Of a DNA stretch of 41,163 nucleotides, positions 22,898 to 31,302 are shown one piece after another. Each line of letters starts with the position of its first letter. The stretch's first letter is position 1. Under the pieces are notes generated by a model. That model was not told the origin of the DNA, ran no database searches, and worked only from the letters and a program-made list of their open reading frames with translations. The translations under genes and the position numbers were made by a program. Source of the stretch: Clostridia bacterium (lineage in GTDB: Bacteria > Bacillota > Clostridia > Christensenellales > Aristaeellaceae); assembly GCA_016297535.1 (NCBI GenBank), contig JAEDGL010000006.1:1-41163 (forward strand), given 5' to 3'.

Positions 22898-22947
22898 ACC
22901 AAAAGCCGGAGCGGAAGATCAATCCGCTCCGGCTTTTGGTTTGGCTT
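22898..22947. terminator. Bidirectional terminator between the FakA-like and penicillin-binding protein genes
   Basis: A perfect 18-bp stem (22898-22915 against 22923-22940) with a 7-base loop lies between two convergent genes. T-rich tails occur on both sides. Confidence 0.93.
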
Positions 22948-22949
22948 TT

Positions 22950-25682
22950 TTAGTAAGCTCCCGCCATTGCCTGCGTAAGCGCGGCCATGGCGCTGGCCAC
23001 GTCGGATGTGCTGGGGTTGCTGCTCTGAATAACGGATTCCAGCGACATGGCGGCGTTGTAGATGTTGAAGTACACGCTGGAGGAGGGATCCAGCCCGTTC
23101 ATCAACCCATATGCGCTTTCCAGCAGCTGGCGGGCATCAGGAATGAGCGTGTTCTCCACCACAGGGTCGCTGTAATCACCGCTGGAATAGCTGGTGTGCA
23201 ACACGCAGGGGGTCAGCGATGCGCTCATCCCCAGGTATTCAGAGATCACGGGCGCATACTCGCTGCTGTCCGCATAAGCGCTGAGGGGATGCCCGCTGGG
23301 AACCACCACGGACGCGCCGGTGGCCGTAGACGGGCAGAATTCCGTGGCAGGCATGCCGCTTTGCGCACAAACCGTGATGGTTTGATGCATCTGGCAATAC
23401 ACGGTGGGAACGGTGGGCTCATACCAGTAATCGGTTACCACGCCGTAGCCGAGGCTGTCGTTGCGGCATGCCTCCGTGGCCAGCTGACCGCTCACGCCGC
23501 AGGTGGTTGCCTTGACCAGCCCGGCCTGCTCGGCGGAGTATTCAATAATGTCCCGGTTGTCCAGCCCTTTGGCCTTGTGGATGGCGGTCATGTAATCCTT
23601 CCAGATGGGCAACGCGCCGTTGGAGCCGGTGGATTTGGAGGAAAGCGGTTTGTAATTGTCGTGTCCAACCCAGATGGAGGATACGTACCAGCCCGTGAGA
23701 CCGACAAACGTTACGCCGCGCTGGTCGCTGTTGGTGCCGGTTTTTCCGGCAACCGTCTGTCCGCTGATTTTGGCGGATGTGGCGGTGCCGCTTTGCACGA
23801 CGGTTTTCATCATGTCCACAATCATCCACGCGGTGGAGGGCCGAAATACCTGCCTGCGATCCTGCGCGGCATGGCTATCGTACACCACGTTTCCGCTGCT
23901 GTCGGAGATGCCAAGGAAGGAAATGGGCTCCAGATACACGCCGCCGTTTGCCAGCGTGCCGTAGGCAACGGACATTTGCAGCGGGGTAATGCCGCTGGAA
24001 CCCAGCGAGAGGCCAAAGGGCGTTGCGTCGATGTTCTCGCGATCCACTCCCATCTGCAGCAGGAAGTTTACGGAACGGTCCACCCCAACCAGATCCATCA
24101 GAGCGCGGGCGGTGGAGGTGTTATGGCTGCGGCGCATGGCGTTGCGCAGCGTTTCGGGGCCGGCATAGCCGCTGGAATAGTTGCGCGGCCAGGTATCCTT
24201 GCCGTCGTCGCCCTTCCAGCCGGAAATGGGAATGGGCATGTTGTACACAACGGTGGCGGGGGAGTATCCCAACTCCAGCGCGGGGGCATAGACGGCGATG
24301 GGCTTGATGGTGGAGCCGACGGGCATTTTGATGGAGGTGGCGCGGTTCAGGGTTTTGCGCGCGGTTGGCTTGGTACGCGAGCCGACCATGGCCTTGATCT
24401 CGCCTGTGCGGTAATCCAGCACCACTGCGCCAACCTGGGGCTGAACGATCTCGGTATAGGTGCCGTCGTAGTTGAGGGTGCGGTAGACCTTGTCGCTTGG
24501 ATCACGCAGCGAAGGCCAGCTGCTCCAGTTATAGATGGTATCCTCCACGATGGACTGGATCTGGGGATCCAGCGCCAGCGTTACATGGTAGCCGCCGGTG
24601 CGCAGCTCGGTTTCCATCTTGGCCCTGTTTTCGCTGTTATCCTCCAGCCCGTTCAGCTCCAGAAAGCAATCCACAATATCCGTTACGGCATATTCCACAT
24701 AGTGCGCATACTCATACATGCCGTCGCCCTCCGTGCCGGAGGAGGCAAGCACGCTGGCCGTAGCGGGATCAAGCGCTTCCTGATACTGCTGCTGGGTGAT
24801 AAACTCGTTTTCATACATGCAGCGCAGCACGTAATCGGTGCGGTTGTTGGTGATGGCGGGATAATCGGTGGTATCCGAGGTGCGGGTATAGAAGTTGCGG
24901 CGCGGGTTGTAGTAATAGGGATTGGAGGTAAGACCCGCCAGCATGGCGCATTCGCGCAGGGTAAGCTGACTGAGCTCCTTGCCAAAGTAGCCCTCGCAGG
25001 CCACCTGAACGCCATAATAGTTTTCACCCAGATAGATGGTGTTAAGATAGTATTCCAGAATCTGCAGCTTGGAGTATTTGGATTCCAGCTGCATGGCCAG
25101 CCAGGCCTCCTGAATTTTGCGCTTGTAGCTAAGCTCGTTGGAAAGCACGGTGTTTTTGATCAGCTGCTGGGTGATGGTGGAGCCGCCCTGATGTCCGCCG
25201 GAAACAAAATTGCTGACGAAGGAACCGACAATGCGCTTGATATCGATGCCGTTGTGGGTGTAAAAACGCGAATCTTCCACGGCTACAAAAGCGTTTCGCA
25301 GGTTTTCGGGCATCAGGGAAATATTGACCATAATCCGGTTTTCGGTGCCCTTGTAATCGGTGATCACATTGCCCTGCGTATCATAAAAAAAGGATGTTTT
25401 GTCCTGATCATCCAACAGCGTCAGATCCAGCGTGGGCGCGGTTTCCATATAGCCTTTGGCAATGCCCAGCACCGCGCCGCCTACGGCCAGGCCGCACAGC
25501 ACAATCAGCAGCGCAAACATGCGCACTGCGTTTACCAGCACAGACAGAACAAAATTGGGCTTTCTCAGGCGCGGCTTAAAAATGCTGCGCTTTTTGGGAC
25601 TGATATCCTCAGGCAGCTGGTAGGCGTCCTCTTCTTGCCAGCCCTGAAGGTTTTCTTCGTACTTGGGTGGCTGCTGATACAA
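22950..25682 (-). CDS. Class A penicillin-binding protein (PBP1a type)
   Basis: 910 residues from a TTG start with CAGGAGG 7 bases before it; no earlier in-frame start has such a site. A cytosolic N-tail and one membrane helix (about 44-73) precede the GT51 glycosyltransferase domain, with catalytic E136 in VAVEDSRFYTHNG and GGSTITQQLIKN, then the transpeptidase domain with STIK (S457 nucleophile), SHN (519-521) and KTGT (647-650). It polymerises and crosslinks peptidoglycan outside the membrane. A Ser/Thr-rich C-terminal tail of about 110 residues has no recognised domain. It is divergent from yunB and convergent with the FakA-like gene. Confidence 0.95.
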   Translation of the reverse strand: MYQQPPKYEENLQGWQEEDAYQLPEDISPKKRSIFKPRLRKPNFVLSVLVNAVRMFALLIVLCGLAVGGAVLGIAKGYMETAPTLDLTLLDDQDKTSFFYDTQGNVITDYKGTENRIMVNISLMPENLRNAFVAVEDSRFYTHNGIDIKRIVGSFVSNFVSGGHQGGSTITQQLIKNTVLSNELSYKRKIQEAWLAMQLESKYSKLQILEYYLNTIYLGENYYGVQVACEGYFGKELSQLTLRECAMLAGLTSNPYYYNPRRNFYTRTSDTTDYPAITNNRTDYVLRCMYENEFITQQQYQEALDPATASVLASSGTEGDGMYEYAHYVEYAVTDIVDCFLELNGLEDNSENRAKMETELRTGGYHVTLALDPQIQSIVEDTIYNWSSWPSLRDPSDKVYRTLNYDGTYTEIVQPQVGAVVLDYRTGEIKAMVGSRTKPTARKTLNRATSIKMPVGSTIKPIAVYAPALELGYSPATVVYNMPIPISGWKGDDGKDTWPRNYSSGYAGPETLRNAMRRSHNTSTARALMDLVGVDRSVNFLLQMGVDRENIDATPFGLSLGSSGITPLQMSVAYGTLANGGVYLEPISFLGISDSSGNVVYDSHAAQDRRQVFRPSTAWMIVDMMKTVVQSGTATSAKISGQTVAGKTGTNSDQRGVTFVGLTGWYVSSIWVGHDNYKPLSSKSTGSNGALPIWKDYMTAIHKAKGLDNRDIIEYSAEQAGLVKATTCGVSGQLATEACRNDSLGYGVVTDYWYEPTVPTVYCQMHQTITVCAQSGMPATEFCPSTATGASVVVPSGHPLSAYADSSEYAPVISEYLGMSASLTPCVLHTSYSSGDYSDPVVENTLIPDARQLLESAYGLMNGLDPSSSVYFNIYNAAMSLESVIQSSNPSTSDVASAMAALTQAMAGAY

Positions 25683-25734
25683 GCGATTCCCTCCTGTTCC
25701 ATTAGGCCGGTGAAAGCAACAAACGGCCGTATTC

Positions 25735-25743
25735 ATTATACCA
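25735..25743 (-). promoter_or_regulatory. Extended -10 promoter for the penicillin-binding protein
   Basis: On the minus strand TGGTATAAT forms an extended -10 (TGnTATAAT) about 50 bases before the start codon. No good -35 is seen 17 bases upstream, which fits extended -10 promoters. Confidence 0.6.
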
Positions 25744-25838
25744 CAGATCGTTTTGATCCGCCATAGCGCGGGGTGTAACAATGCACGGGTGATTTTGACG
25801 GAACCTGCGCATATCCATAAAACGAGGGAGGGAAGAAA

Positions 25839-26489
25839 ATGACTGCGCAAAAACGGAAATCATGGGCAAGGGCGGCGGCGCTTTTTGCGCTGTTGCTGCT
25901 GGCCGCGCTGATTGCGCTGGAGCAGAACCTGAGCCAGACCATGTTGGATATGGCCTTTGCCGAGGCGTACTCCATGGCGGTGGAAACGCTGAACAAGGCG
26001 GTAAAGCTGGTTACGGAAAACGGTGTGGAATACGGCGATCTGATGGACGCCAGGCTGGATGCCCAGGGCCGCGTAACCATGCTGCGCGCCGATACCATGC
26101 GCATGAACGAGCTGGCGGCCCAAACGGCGCTCAGGGCGGAGGAAGAGCTTAACAGCGCCGAAAACCAGTTTGTGCGCATTCCGCTGGGTGCGGCGCTGGG
26201 CATCAAAAGCCTGTCGGGCTTCGGGCCCAAGATGTCCATGCAGATTCTTCCGGTGGGCGCCGTACACGCCAGCTTTGATACGGAATTTGAATCTGCGGGT
26301 ATCAACCAGACGCGCCACCGTATTTTTCTTACCCTGCGTGCAACCGTCAGCCTGATCATTCCCACGGGCTCGCAGGTGGTGGAGGTGCAAAGCACCATGC
26401 CCATTGCGGAGAGTATCATTGTTGGCGAAGTGCCGGACAGCTTTGTGGACGTCAACGATCAAAAGGATATTCTGGATCTGATTCCCTGA
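25839..26489 (+). CDS. yunB: Sporulation protein YunB
   Basis: 216 residues. A short cytosolic start and one N-terminal membrane helix (about 10-27) are followed by the YunB domain. Diagnostic stretches are FVRIPLGAALGIKSLSGFGPKMSM, ILPVGAVHASFDTEFESAGINQTRHRIFL, and the ending STMPIAESIIVGEVPDSF. In Bacillus, yunB is a mother-cell (sigma-E) gene and its loss lowers spore formation; the molecular role is unknown. GAGGGAGG precedes the ATG. I could not find a convincing sigma-E promoter in the short gap to the divergent penicillin-binding protein gene. Confidence 0.93.
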   Translation: MTAQKRKSWARAAALFALLLLAALIALEQNLSQTMLDMAFAEAYSMAVETLNKAVKLVTENGVEYGDLMDARLDAQGRVTMLRADTMRMNELAAQTALRAEEELNSAENQFVRIPLGAALGIKSLSGFGPKMSMQILPVGAVHASFDTEFESAGINQTRHRIFLTLRATVSLIIPTGSQVVEVQSTMPIAESIIVGEVPDSFVDVNDQKDILDLIP

Positions 26490-26562
26490 CGGCATGAAAA
26501 CCGGTCGAAAAAGCGTTACATTTGTGAAGGAGCTTCCTTTTGCGTCAAGTACTGTCCAATGC

Positions 26563-26591
26563 TTGACAGGTTTACACTTTTGCAATAAAAT
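26563..26591 (+). promoter_or_regulatory. Strong sigma-A promoter for the CARDB-like surface protein
   Basis: TTGACA (26563-26568), 17 bases, TAAAAT (26586-26591). Transcription should begin near 26598, giving a leader of about 135 bases. Confidence 0.85.
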
Positions 26592-26597
26592 ATCATA

Positions 26598-26733
26598 GAC
26601 GAAGCATATCAATCCCGGAAATGTGGAATCATTTGGCGCGGAGCAGGCAATCCTATGTTCTGATCCGCGCAAAGCCCCATAGAACCATCGGCGTGCCGAA
26701 GGGAGGAAGGGGCGGCCATGCCGCCCAACGTAC
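26598..26733 (+). promoter_or_regulatory. Structured 5' leader of the surface protein gene
   Basis: Three hairpins can be drawn. A long one pairs GCGCGGA (26636-26642) with TCCGCGC (26664-26670), with CAG/CTG inside. A small one is TCGG/CCGA (26688-26691, 26696-26699). A GC-only 7-bp stem GGGCGGC/GCCGCCC (26710-26716, 26720-26726) lies between the ribosome binding site GGGAGG (26701-26706) and the ATG at 26734. I do not recognise a known riboswitch class. Confidence 0.55.
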
Positions 26734-28770
26734 ATGATCAAACGCAAAGGATTCGTTCTCTGTCTGGTGCTGGCAGTTATGCTGCTGGCGGGTTTTGCTG
26801 TGGCTGAAACGACTGATCCCATCGTAGCCAGCATGGAGCTTACGCCTGGAAAGCTCACGGGTCCCGGCCCGGTTACGGTTACCATTACCATCTCCAACTC
26901 CAGCGACAAGGATCTGCAGGACCCCGTGGTGTTGTATGATCCTGCCGCTCAGGTTGTTGCGGATTTTGGCACCAACGGCTCTGCCATGCTCAAGGCAGGC
27001 GAAACCCGTACCTGGACAGGCACCTACGATGTAAACCAGCGCACGCTGGACAACGGCTTTGTGGTGTACTATGTCAAGTACACGCTGTATAACGAAAGCG
27101 GCAAGGCTGTGGAGCAGAGCCAGTCCATCCGGCAAAAGATCAGCCAGCAGACCGCCGAAACGGATATCGAGATCAAGCGCACCATCAGCCCCACCATTGC
27201 CTGCAAGGATCAGGAAATCGTGGTTCGCTACGATATTTCCAACACCGGCACGGTTGCGCTTTTAAATATTGTAATTCAGGAAAACAAGGATATTTACAGC
27301 AAAAAGCAGACCATCCCGCGCCTGGAGCCCGGGCAGACCGCCGAGATCAGGTATCCCGTTAAAATGGGTACTGCGGATCTTACCAGCTCCGCCACCATCA
27401 CTTACACCTCTGAAACCCAGAGCAAGGAACAAACCTACAATGTTGAAAAACAGGTCATCAAATTTGGCGAACCGGCCCTGCAGGCAACGCTAACCGCCAG
27501 CGCCAAGGGCGTTGTGCAGAACGGAGCGGTTACCCTTACCCTCAACCTTAAAAATACCGGCAGTGTGGATTACAGCGACATCCGCGTAAGCGATGCTGCC
27601 CTGGGCGATGTATTTACCAACCAGGAACTCAAGGCTGGCAAAACGCTTGAGCTTACCAAGGAGATAACTGTACCCGAAACCACCGAATACCAGTTTACCA
27701 TCAACGCGACCGATGCCACCGGTACGGAAACGGCTATTACCACCAGCGCACTCAGCATTACCGCCGTGGATCCCGAGGATGCGCTGAAGCTGGAGGTTGT
27801 CGCCACCCCCGACCGCACCGAGGTGTTTGAGCAGCCCGGCAGGGTGCGTTTTACCGTAAGCATTACCAATGCAAGCCAGGTGGATGCCTCCGATGTAAAG
27901 GTTTCTCATGGTGAAACGGAGCTGTACACCTTCGCCAGCATTCCGGCCGGAGAAAGTCGTACCCTGTCGCGCGACTTTGCACTTTCCATGGCCGGCAAAT
28001 ACCGCTTTACCGTTACGGCCAAAGATCCGCTGGACAGCGTGATGAGCTTCCAAAGCAATGAAACGCAGATCGCGTTCTCCGTGCCTACGCCTGCTCCTGC
28101 TACGCCTACCCCTGTGCCCGATCCCACGCCCGAGCCCACCTTCTCTCCCGCGACCATTCCGCCCATTACGGATCGCAGCGTGGGCACGGTTCCCAAGTTT
28201 ATTCAGATGATTCTTCTGCCCGTTCTCATTCTTTGCGGTGCGGTACTGCTGGCCTCTGTAGTGCTGCTGGTCATTGCCTCCAAGCGCCGCCATGATCAGC
28301 GCAAGGCCTCCGAGGCCGCCGTTGACCAGCTGGAACGCGCGGAACGCCGCGATTACATCTCTCCGGCAGAAGAGCCTGCGGAAACGGAAGAAGCGCCGGT
28401 GGATGTGGAGAAGCCTGTGATCCAGAGCAACGCGCTGGATAGCGAGGATGAGGCTTACGAGCTGCCGCATATGAAGTATGCGCGCAGCGCGCATCCCGCC
28501 GAACCGGTGGAGGAAGACGATCAGTCTGCCAGCACCGAAGAGACGGCGTACACGGATGACGAAGCGTATTACGAGGATCCAATCAGCGGCGATGATACGC
28601 AGGGATGGGAGGATGATCCCTATACCGATGAGGCCTATGAAAACATGCCCGTCTATGGCGAAAATGATTCCGACGAGGAAAACCAGGAGCCGGAAGCAGC
28701 GGCTGCCGAGCCCGCCAGGGGTGTGTTCCGGCGTTCGCGCCGTTCCCGCAGCAGGGGCGTAAACGCCTGA
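26734..28770 (+). CDS. Surface membrane protein with CARDB-like Ig domains and acidic cytoplasmic tail
   Basis: 678 residues. A signal peptide (about 1-24, ending AVAE) leads into four or so Ig-like repeats of about 105 residues, each with the CARDB/DUF11 pattern of NTG or NSS turns and AGET/AGESRT strands (for example VTITISNSSDKDLQDPVVL, VRYDISNTGTVALLNIVI, LTLNLKNTGSVDYSDIRV, FTVSITNASQVDASDVKV). A Pro/Thr-rich stalk (about 450-482), one membrane helix (about 489-512), and a very acidic tail with Tyr and Ser follow, ending in a basic patch rich in Arg-Ser. It is therefore a type I membrane protein with its repeats outside. No enzyme domain is seen. The start is ATG at 26734; an out-of-frame ATG at 26718 opens a frame of only 29 codons. 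Confidence 0.85.
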   Translation: MIKRKGFVLCLVLAVMLLAGFAVAETTDPIVASMELTPGKLTGPGPVTVTITISNSSDKDLQDPVVLYDPAAQVVADFGTNGSAMLKAGETRTWTGTYDVNQRTLDNGFVVYYVKYTLYNESGKAVEQSQSIRQKISQQTAETDIEIKRTISPTIACKDQEIVVRYDISNTGTVALLNIVIQENKDIYSKKQTIPRLEPGQTAEIRYPVKMGTADLTSSATITYTSETQSKEQTYNVEKQVIKFGEPALQATLTASAKGVVQNGAVTLTLNLKNTGSVDYSDIRVSDAALGDVFTNQELKAGKTLELTKEITVPETTEYQFTINATDATGTETAITTSALSITAVDPEDALKLEVVATPDRTEVFEQPGRVRFTVSITNASQVDASDVKVSHGETELYTFASIPAGESRTLSRDFALSMAGKYRFTVTAKDPLDSVMSFQSNETQIAFSVPTPAPATPTPVPDPTPEPTFSPATIPPITDRSVGTVPKFIQMILLPVLILCGAVLLASVVLLVIASKRRHDQRKASEAAVDQLERAERRDYISPAEEPAETEEAPVDVEKPVIQSNALDSEDEAYELPHMKYARSAHPAEPVEEDDQSASTEETAYTDDEAYYEDPISGDDTQGWEDDPYTDEAYENMPVYGENDSDEENQEPEAAAAEPARGVFRRSRRSRSRGVNA

Positions 28771-28788
28771 TCGCGCAAACTGAATCAA

Positions 28789-28829
28789 AAGGAGCATCCG
28801 TGAAAGCGCGGGTGCTCCTTGTTCGTTTT
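28789..28829 (+). terminator. Rho-independent terminator after the surface protein gene
   Basis: A 12-bp stem AAGGAGCATCCG (28789-28800) / CGGGTGCTCCTT (28809-28820) with one G-U pair and an 8-base loop is followed by GTTCGTTTT. The T tract is interrupted. Confidence 0.7.
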
Positions 28830-28859
28830 CGCAATTCTGATCGAAACCTGTTGATTGGC

Positions 28860-28888
28860 TTGAAAACTATTTTTGAATAGAGTATAAT
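28860..28888 (+). promoter_or_regulatory. Sigma-A promoter for the DUF2461-phosphohexomutase operon
   Basis: TTGAAA (28860-28865), 17 bases, TATAAT (28883-28888). The predicted start near 28895 leaves almost no leader for an ATG at 28903, so the ATG at 28915 is favoured. Confidence 0.85.
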
Positions 28889-28914
28889 AAGCAGGCGAAA
28901 GGATGATTTCAGTT

Positions 28915-29610
28915 ATGTTTCAGGGCTTTCCTGAGGAAACGATTCGCTTTTTTCTGGATTTGAGATTTCACAACGAGGTACCGTGGTTTCATGCGCACCG
29001 CGAGGAGTATGAGGCCTATGTCCGCGAGCCTTTTCGTGCGTTTATTGAAGCCATGGCGCCCACAGCTCTGGCGATTGCCGATGACATTGATACCCGGCCC
29101 AACAAGTGCCTTGCGCGAATTAACCGCGATATCCGCTTTACACGCGATAAATCACCCTATCGCGATCACATGTGGCTGCTCTTTCGCCGCTCCGGCGAGG
29201 AACGCGCGCATTCCGTTACCTACTGGTTTGAGCTTTCGCCCGAAGTGGTGGAGTGGGGCGTGGGATTCTGGTGCGACAATCGCCCGGCAATGGATGCGCT
29301 GCGCAGGCGAATGATTGCAAAGCCCAAAGAGGTGCAGAAGGTACTGCGTCAATGCGGTATACCGGATGATACGCTGCAGGTATATGGCGACAGATACCGC
29401 AACCTCAAGCCTCCCTCCGGGTTGCCGGCCGATCTGGCCATGCTGTATCCGTGCAAGGAAATCTATGTAAAGCGGATCAATACGCCGCTGTCACTGGTCT
29501 ACAGGCCGGAGCTGATTGATGTTGTATCGCAGGATATGCTGCGATTGAAGCCGCTGTACCACCTGCTGCGAAACGCTGCAGACGAAGGTATGGCGCATCT
29601 GGATGGTTAA
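28915..29610 (+). CDS. DUF2461 family protein
   Basis: 231 residues. The family pattern is clear: FQGFPEETIRFFLDLRFHNEVPWFHAHREEYE at the N-terminus, then RINRDIRFTRDKSPYRDHMWLLF and a late PPSGLPADLAMLYPCKEIYV. Members are small cytoplasmic proteins of unknown function found in many bacteria. The start at 28915 is preferred over 28903 because AAAGGA lies before it and the promoter leaves room for it, though the spacing of 12 is long. It is 11 bases upstream of the phosphohexomutase start, so the two are co-translated from one mRNA. Confidence 0.85.
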   Translation: MFQGFPEETIRFFLDLRFHNEVPWFHAHREEYEAYVREPFRAFIEAMAPTALAIADDIDTRPNKCLARINRDIRFTRDKSPYRDHMWLLFRRSGEERAHSVTYWFELSPEVVEWGVGFWCDNRPAMDALRRRMIAKPKEVQKVLRQCGIPDDTLQVYGDRYRNLKPPSGLPADLAMLYPCKEIYVKRINTPLSLVYRPELIDVVSQDMLRLKPLYHLLRNAADEGMAHLDG

Positions 29611-29621
29611 GGAGGAAAAGT

Positions 29622-31124
29622 ATGAATTTGCGCAAACTCAAGAGCGGTTCGGATATCCGCGGCGTTGCCGTGGGTGAGGATGCAGTGCTGACGGAAGATG
29701 TTGCCAGAACGCTTGGCAAAGCCTTTGCCGCTTTCATTGCTGCCAAAACCGGAAAGAGGTTTGCAGAGGTTACCATTGCGCTGGGGCGGGACAGCCGTGT
29801 TTCCGGCCCGTCGCTGCTTAAGAGCACTGCAGAAGGGGTTGTGGCCACTGGAGCGCAGGCAGTGGATTACGGCATGTGCACAACGCCCGCCATGTACATG
29901 GCCATTCTGACGGAGGGTTTTCAGCCGGATGGTTCCATCATGATTACGGCCAGCCACCATCCCTGGAAGCTGAACGGTCTCAAATTCTTTACTGCCGAGG
30001 GCGGTCTGGGCTTTGATGAGCTGGACGAGGTGCTGGCTATTGCCGACAATCCCGTGCCGGATTGCGCTCAACCCGGTTCCATCAGCCAAAACCCCTTCCT
30101 GCCCACCTATCAGGAACATTTGAAGCAGCTCATCATCAACGGTGTGGATCCCGAGGTGCAAAAGCCCTTGCTGGGCCTGCATGTGGTGGTGGACGCGGGC
30201 AACGGCGCGGGCGGCTTCTATGCCGGTATGCTGCAGGATTTGGGCGCGTGGGTGGAAGGCAGCCAGTTCTTGGAGCCGGACGGCCATTTTCCCAATCATA
30301 TCCCCAATCCCGAAAACAAGGATGCCATGGCTTCCATCGCCGAGGCGGTCAAGCGAAATGGCGCCGATCTGGGCGTGATTTTTGATACGGATTGCGATCG
30401 CGCCGCCATTGTGGATCAAACCGGCAAGGAAATCAACCGCAACCGCCTGATTGCCATGATCAGCGTGATTTTGCTGGAGGAAATGCCCGGCGCGACCATC
30501 GTGACCGATTCCGTTACCTCTTCCGGCCTGTCAGATTTCATCAAGGAGTGGGGCGGCGAGCATTACCGCTACAAGCGCGGTTACCGCAACGTAATCGACG
30601 AGGCGATCCGTTTGAACGAGGCAGGCATCAACTGCCCCCTTGCCATCGAAACCAGCGGCCACGCGGCGCTGCGCGACAACCATTTTCTGGATGACGGCAT
30701 GTACCTGGTTACCGTAATGCTCATCCGCGCCATGCAGCTAAAGCAGCAGGGCGAAACGCTGGGCAAGCTGCTGGAGGGCCTGCGGGAGCCTGTGGAGAGC
30801 ACCGAGATCCGTCTAAAGGTGGAAGGCGAGGACTTTACCGCGGTTGCGCGCCAGCTGATTGAGCATGTGCTGGAGTATGCCAGCGAGCACGAGGACTGGC
30901 ATATTGCCCCGGACAACCGCGAGGGCGTTCGGATCTCGTTTGATATGGATGGCGAGCTGAATAGCGCATGGTTCCTGCTGCGCCTGAGCGTGCACGATCC
31001 CGTCATGCCTTTGAACGCCGAAAGCGACGTACCCGGCGGCGTAAAAGCTGTGCTGGCCAAGCTGTATGAAGCGCTCAAGGGACAAAAGGGCGTAGATCTT
31101 GCGCCCCTGGAAGCGGCGCTCTAA
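29622..31124 (+). CDS. Phosphohexomutase (phosphomannomutase/phosphoglucomutase family)
   Basis: 500 residues with the four-domain alpha-D-phosphohexomutase layout. The phosphoserine loop is TASHHP with S111, the magnesium loop is DTDCDR (255-260, usual form DGDxDR), and the sugar-binding loop is ETSGHAAL (343-350). It moves phosphate between C1 and C6 of alpha-hexose phosphates, feeding wall and exopolysaccharide precursors. The motifs FDTDCDRAAIVD and KRGYRNVIDEAIRLN resemble a subgroup also found in plants. It would not act on the beta-glucose 1-phosphate made by maltose phosphorylase. AAGGAGG precedes the ATG. Its preferred sugar cannot be told from the sequence. Confidence 0.9.
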   Translation: MNLRKLKSGSDIRGVAVGEDAVLTEDVARTLGKAFAAFIAAKTGKRFAEVTIALGRDSRVSGPSLLKSTAEGVVATGAQAVDYGMCTTPAMYMAILTEGFQPDGSIMITASHHPWKLNGLKFFTAEGGLGFDELDEVLAIADNPVPDCAQPGSISQNPFLPTYQEHLKQLIINGVDPEVQKPLLGLHVVVDAGNGAGGFYAGMLQDLGAWVEGSQFLEPDGHFPNHIPNPENKDAMASIAEAVKRNGADLGVIFDTDCDRAAIVDQTGKEINRNRLIAMISVILLEEMPGATIVTDSVTSSGLSDFIKEWGGEHYRYKRGYRNVIDEAIRLNEAGINCPLAIETSGHAALRDNHFLDDGMYLVTVMLIRAMQLKQQGETLGKLLEGLREPVESTEIRLKVEGEDFTAVARQLIEHVLEYASEHEDWHIAPDNREGVRISFDMDGELNSAWFLLRLSVHDPVMPLNAESDVPGGVKAVLAKLYEALKGQKGVDLAPLEAAL

Positions 31125-31260
31125 GAAAAAAGCCGGAGGAATCATCCTTCGGCTCAGCAAGCCAAAAAGCTCGCCTGCGGCGATCTTGTCTGTCAGAAAC
31201 TGGCGGAAATGTTTCGGTAAATCCGAAAACCTCCGCTCTCCCGGCAAAGCCGGCGATACG

Positions 31261-31300
31261 AATCAAAACCACCAGCTAAACTGGTGGTTTTGATTTTCAG
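31261..31300. terminator. Terminator between the phosphohexomutase and GH18 genes
   Basis: A perfect 15-bp stem (31261-31275 against 31281-31295, AATCAAAACCACCAG and its complement) with a 5-base loop CTAAA separates convergent genes. A weaker hairpin at about 31129-31154 lies closer to the phosphohexomutase stop. The rest of 31125-31302 shows nothing else. Confidence 0.82.
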
Positions 31301-31302
31301 AT

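Noticed and set aside
22941..25766. Long plus-strand frame (941 codons) opposite the penicillin-binding protein
   Set aside because: The minus-strand gene carries all catalytic motifs of a class A penicillin-binding protein; the plus frame has no domain and shares its coding sequence.
25780..25838. Possible sigma-E promoter before yunB (CATATCCAT)
   Set aside because: No matching -35 element at the right distance, and only part of the -10 fits.
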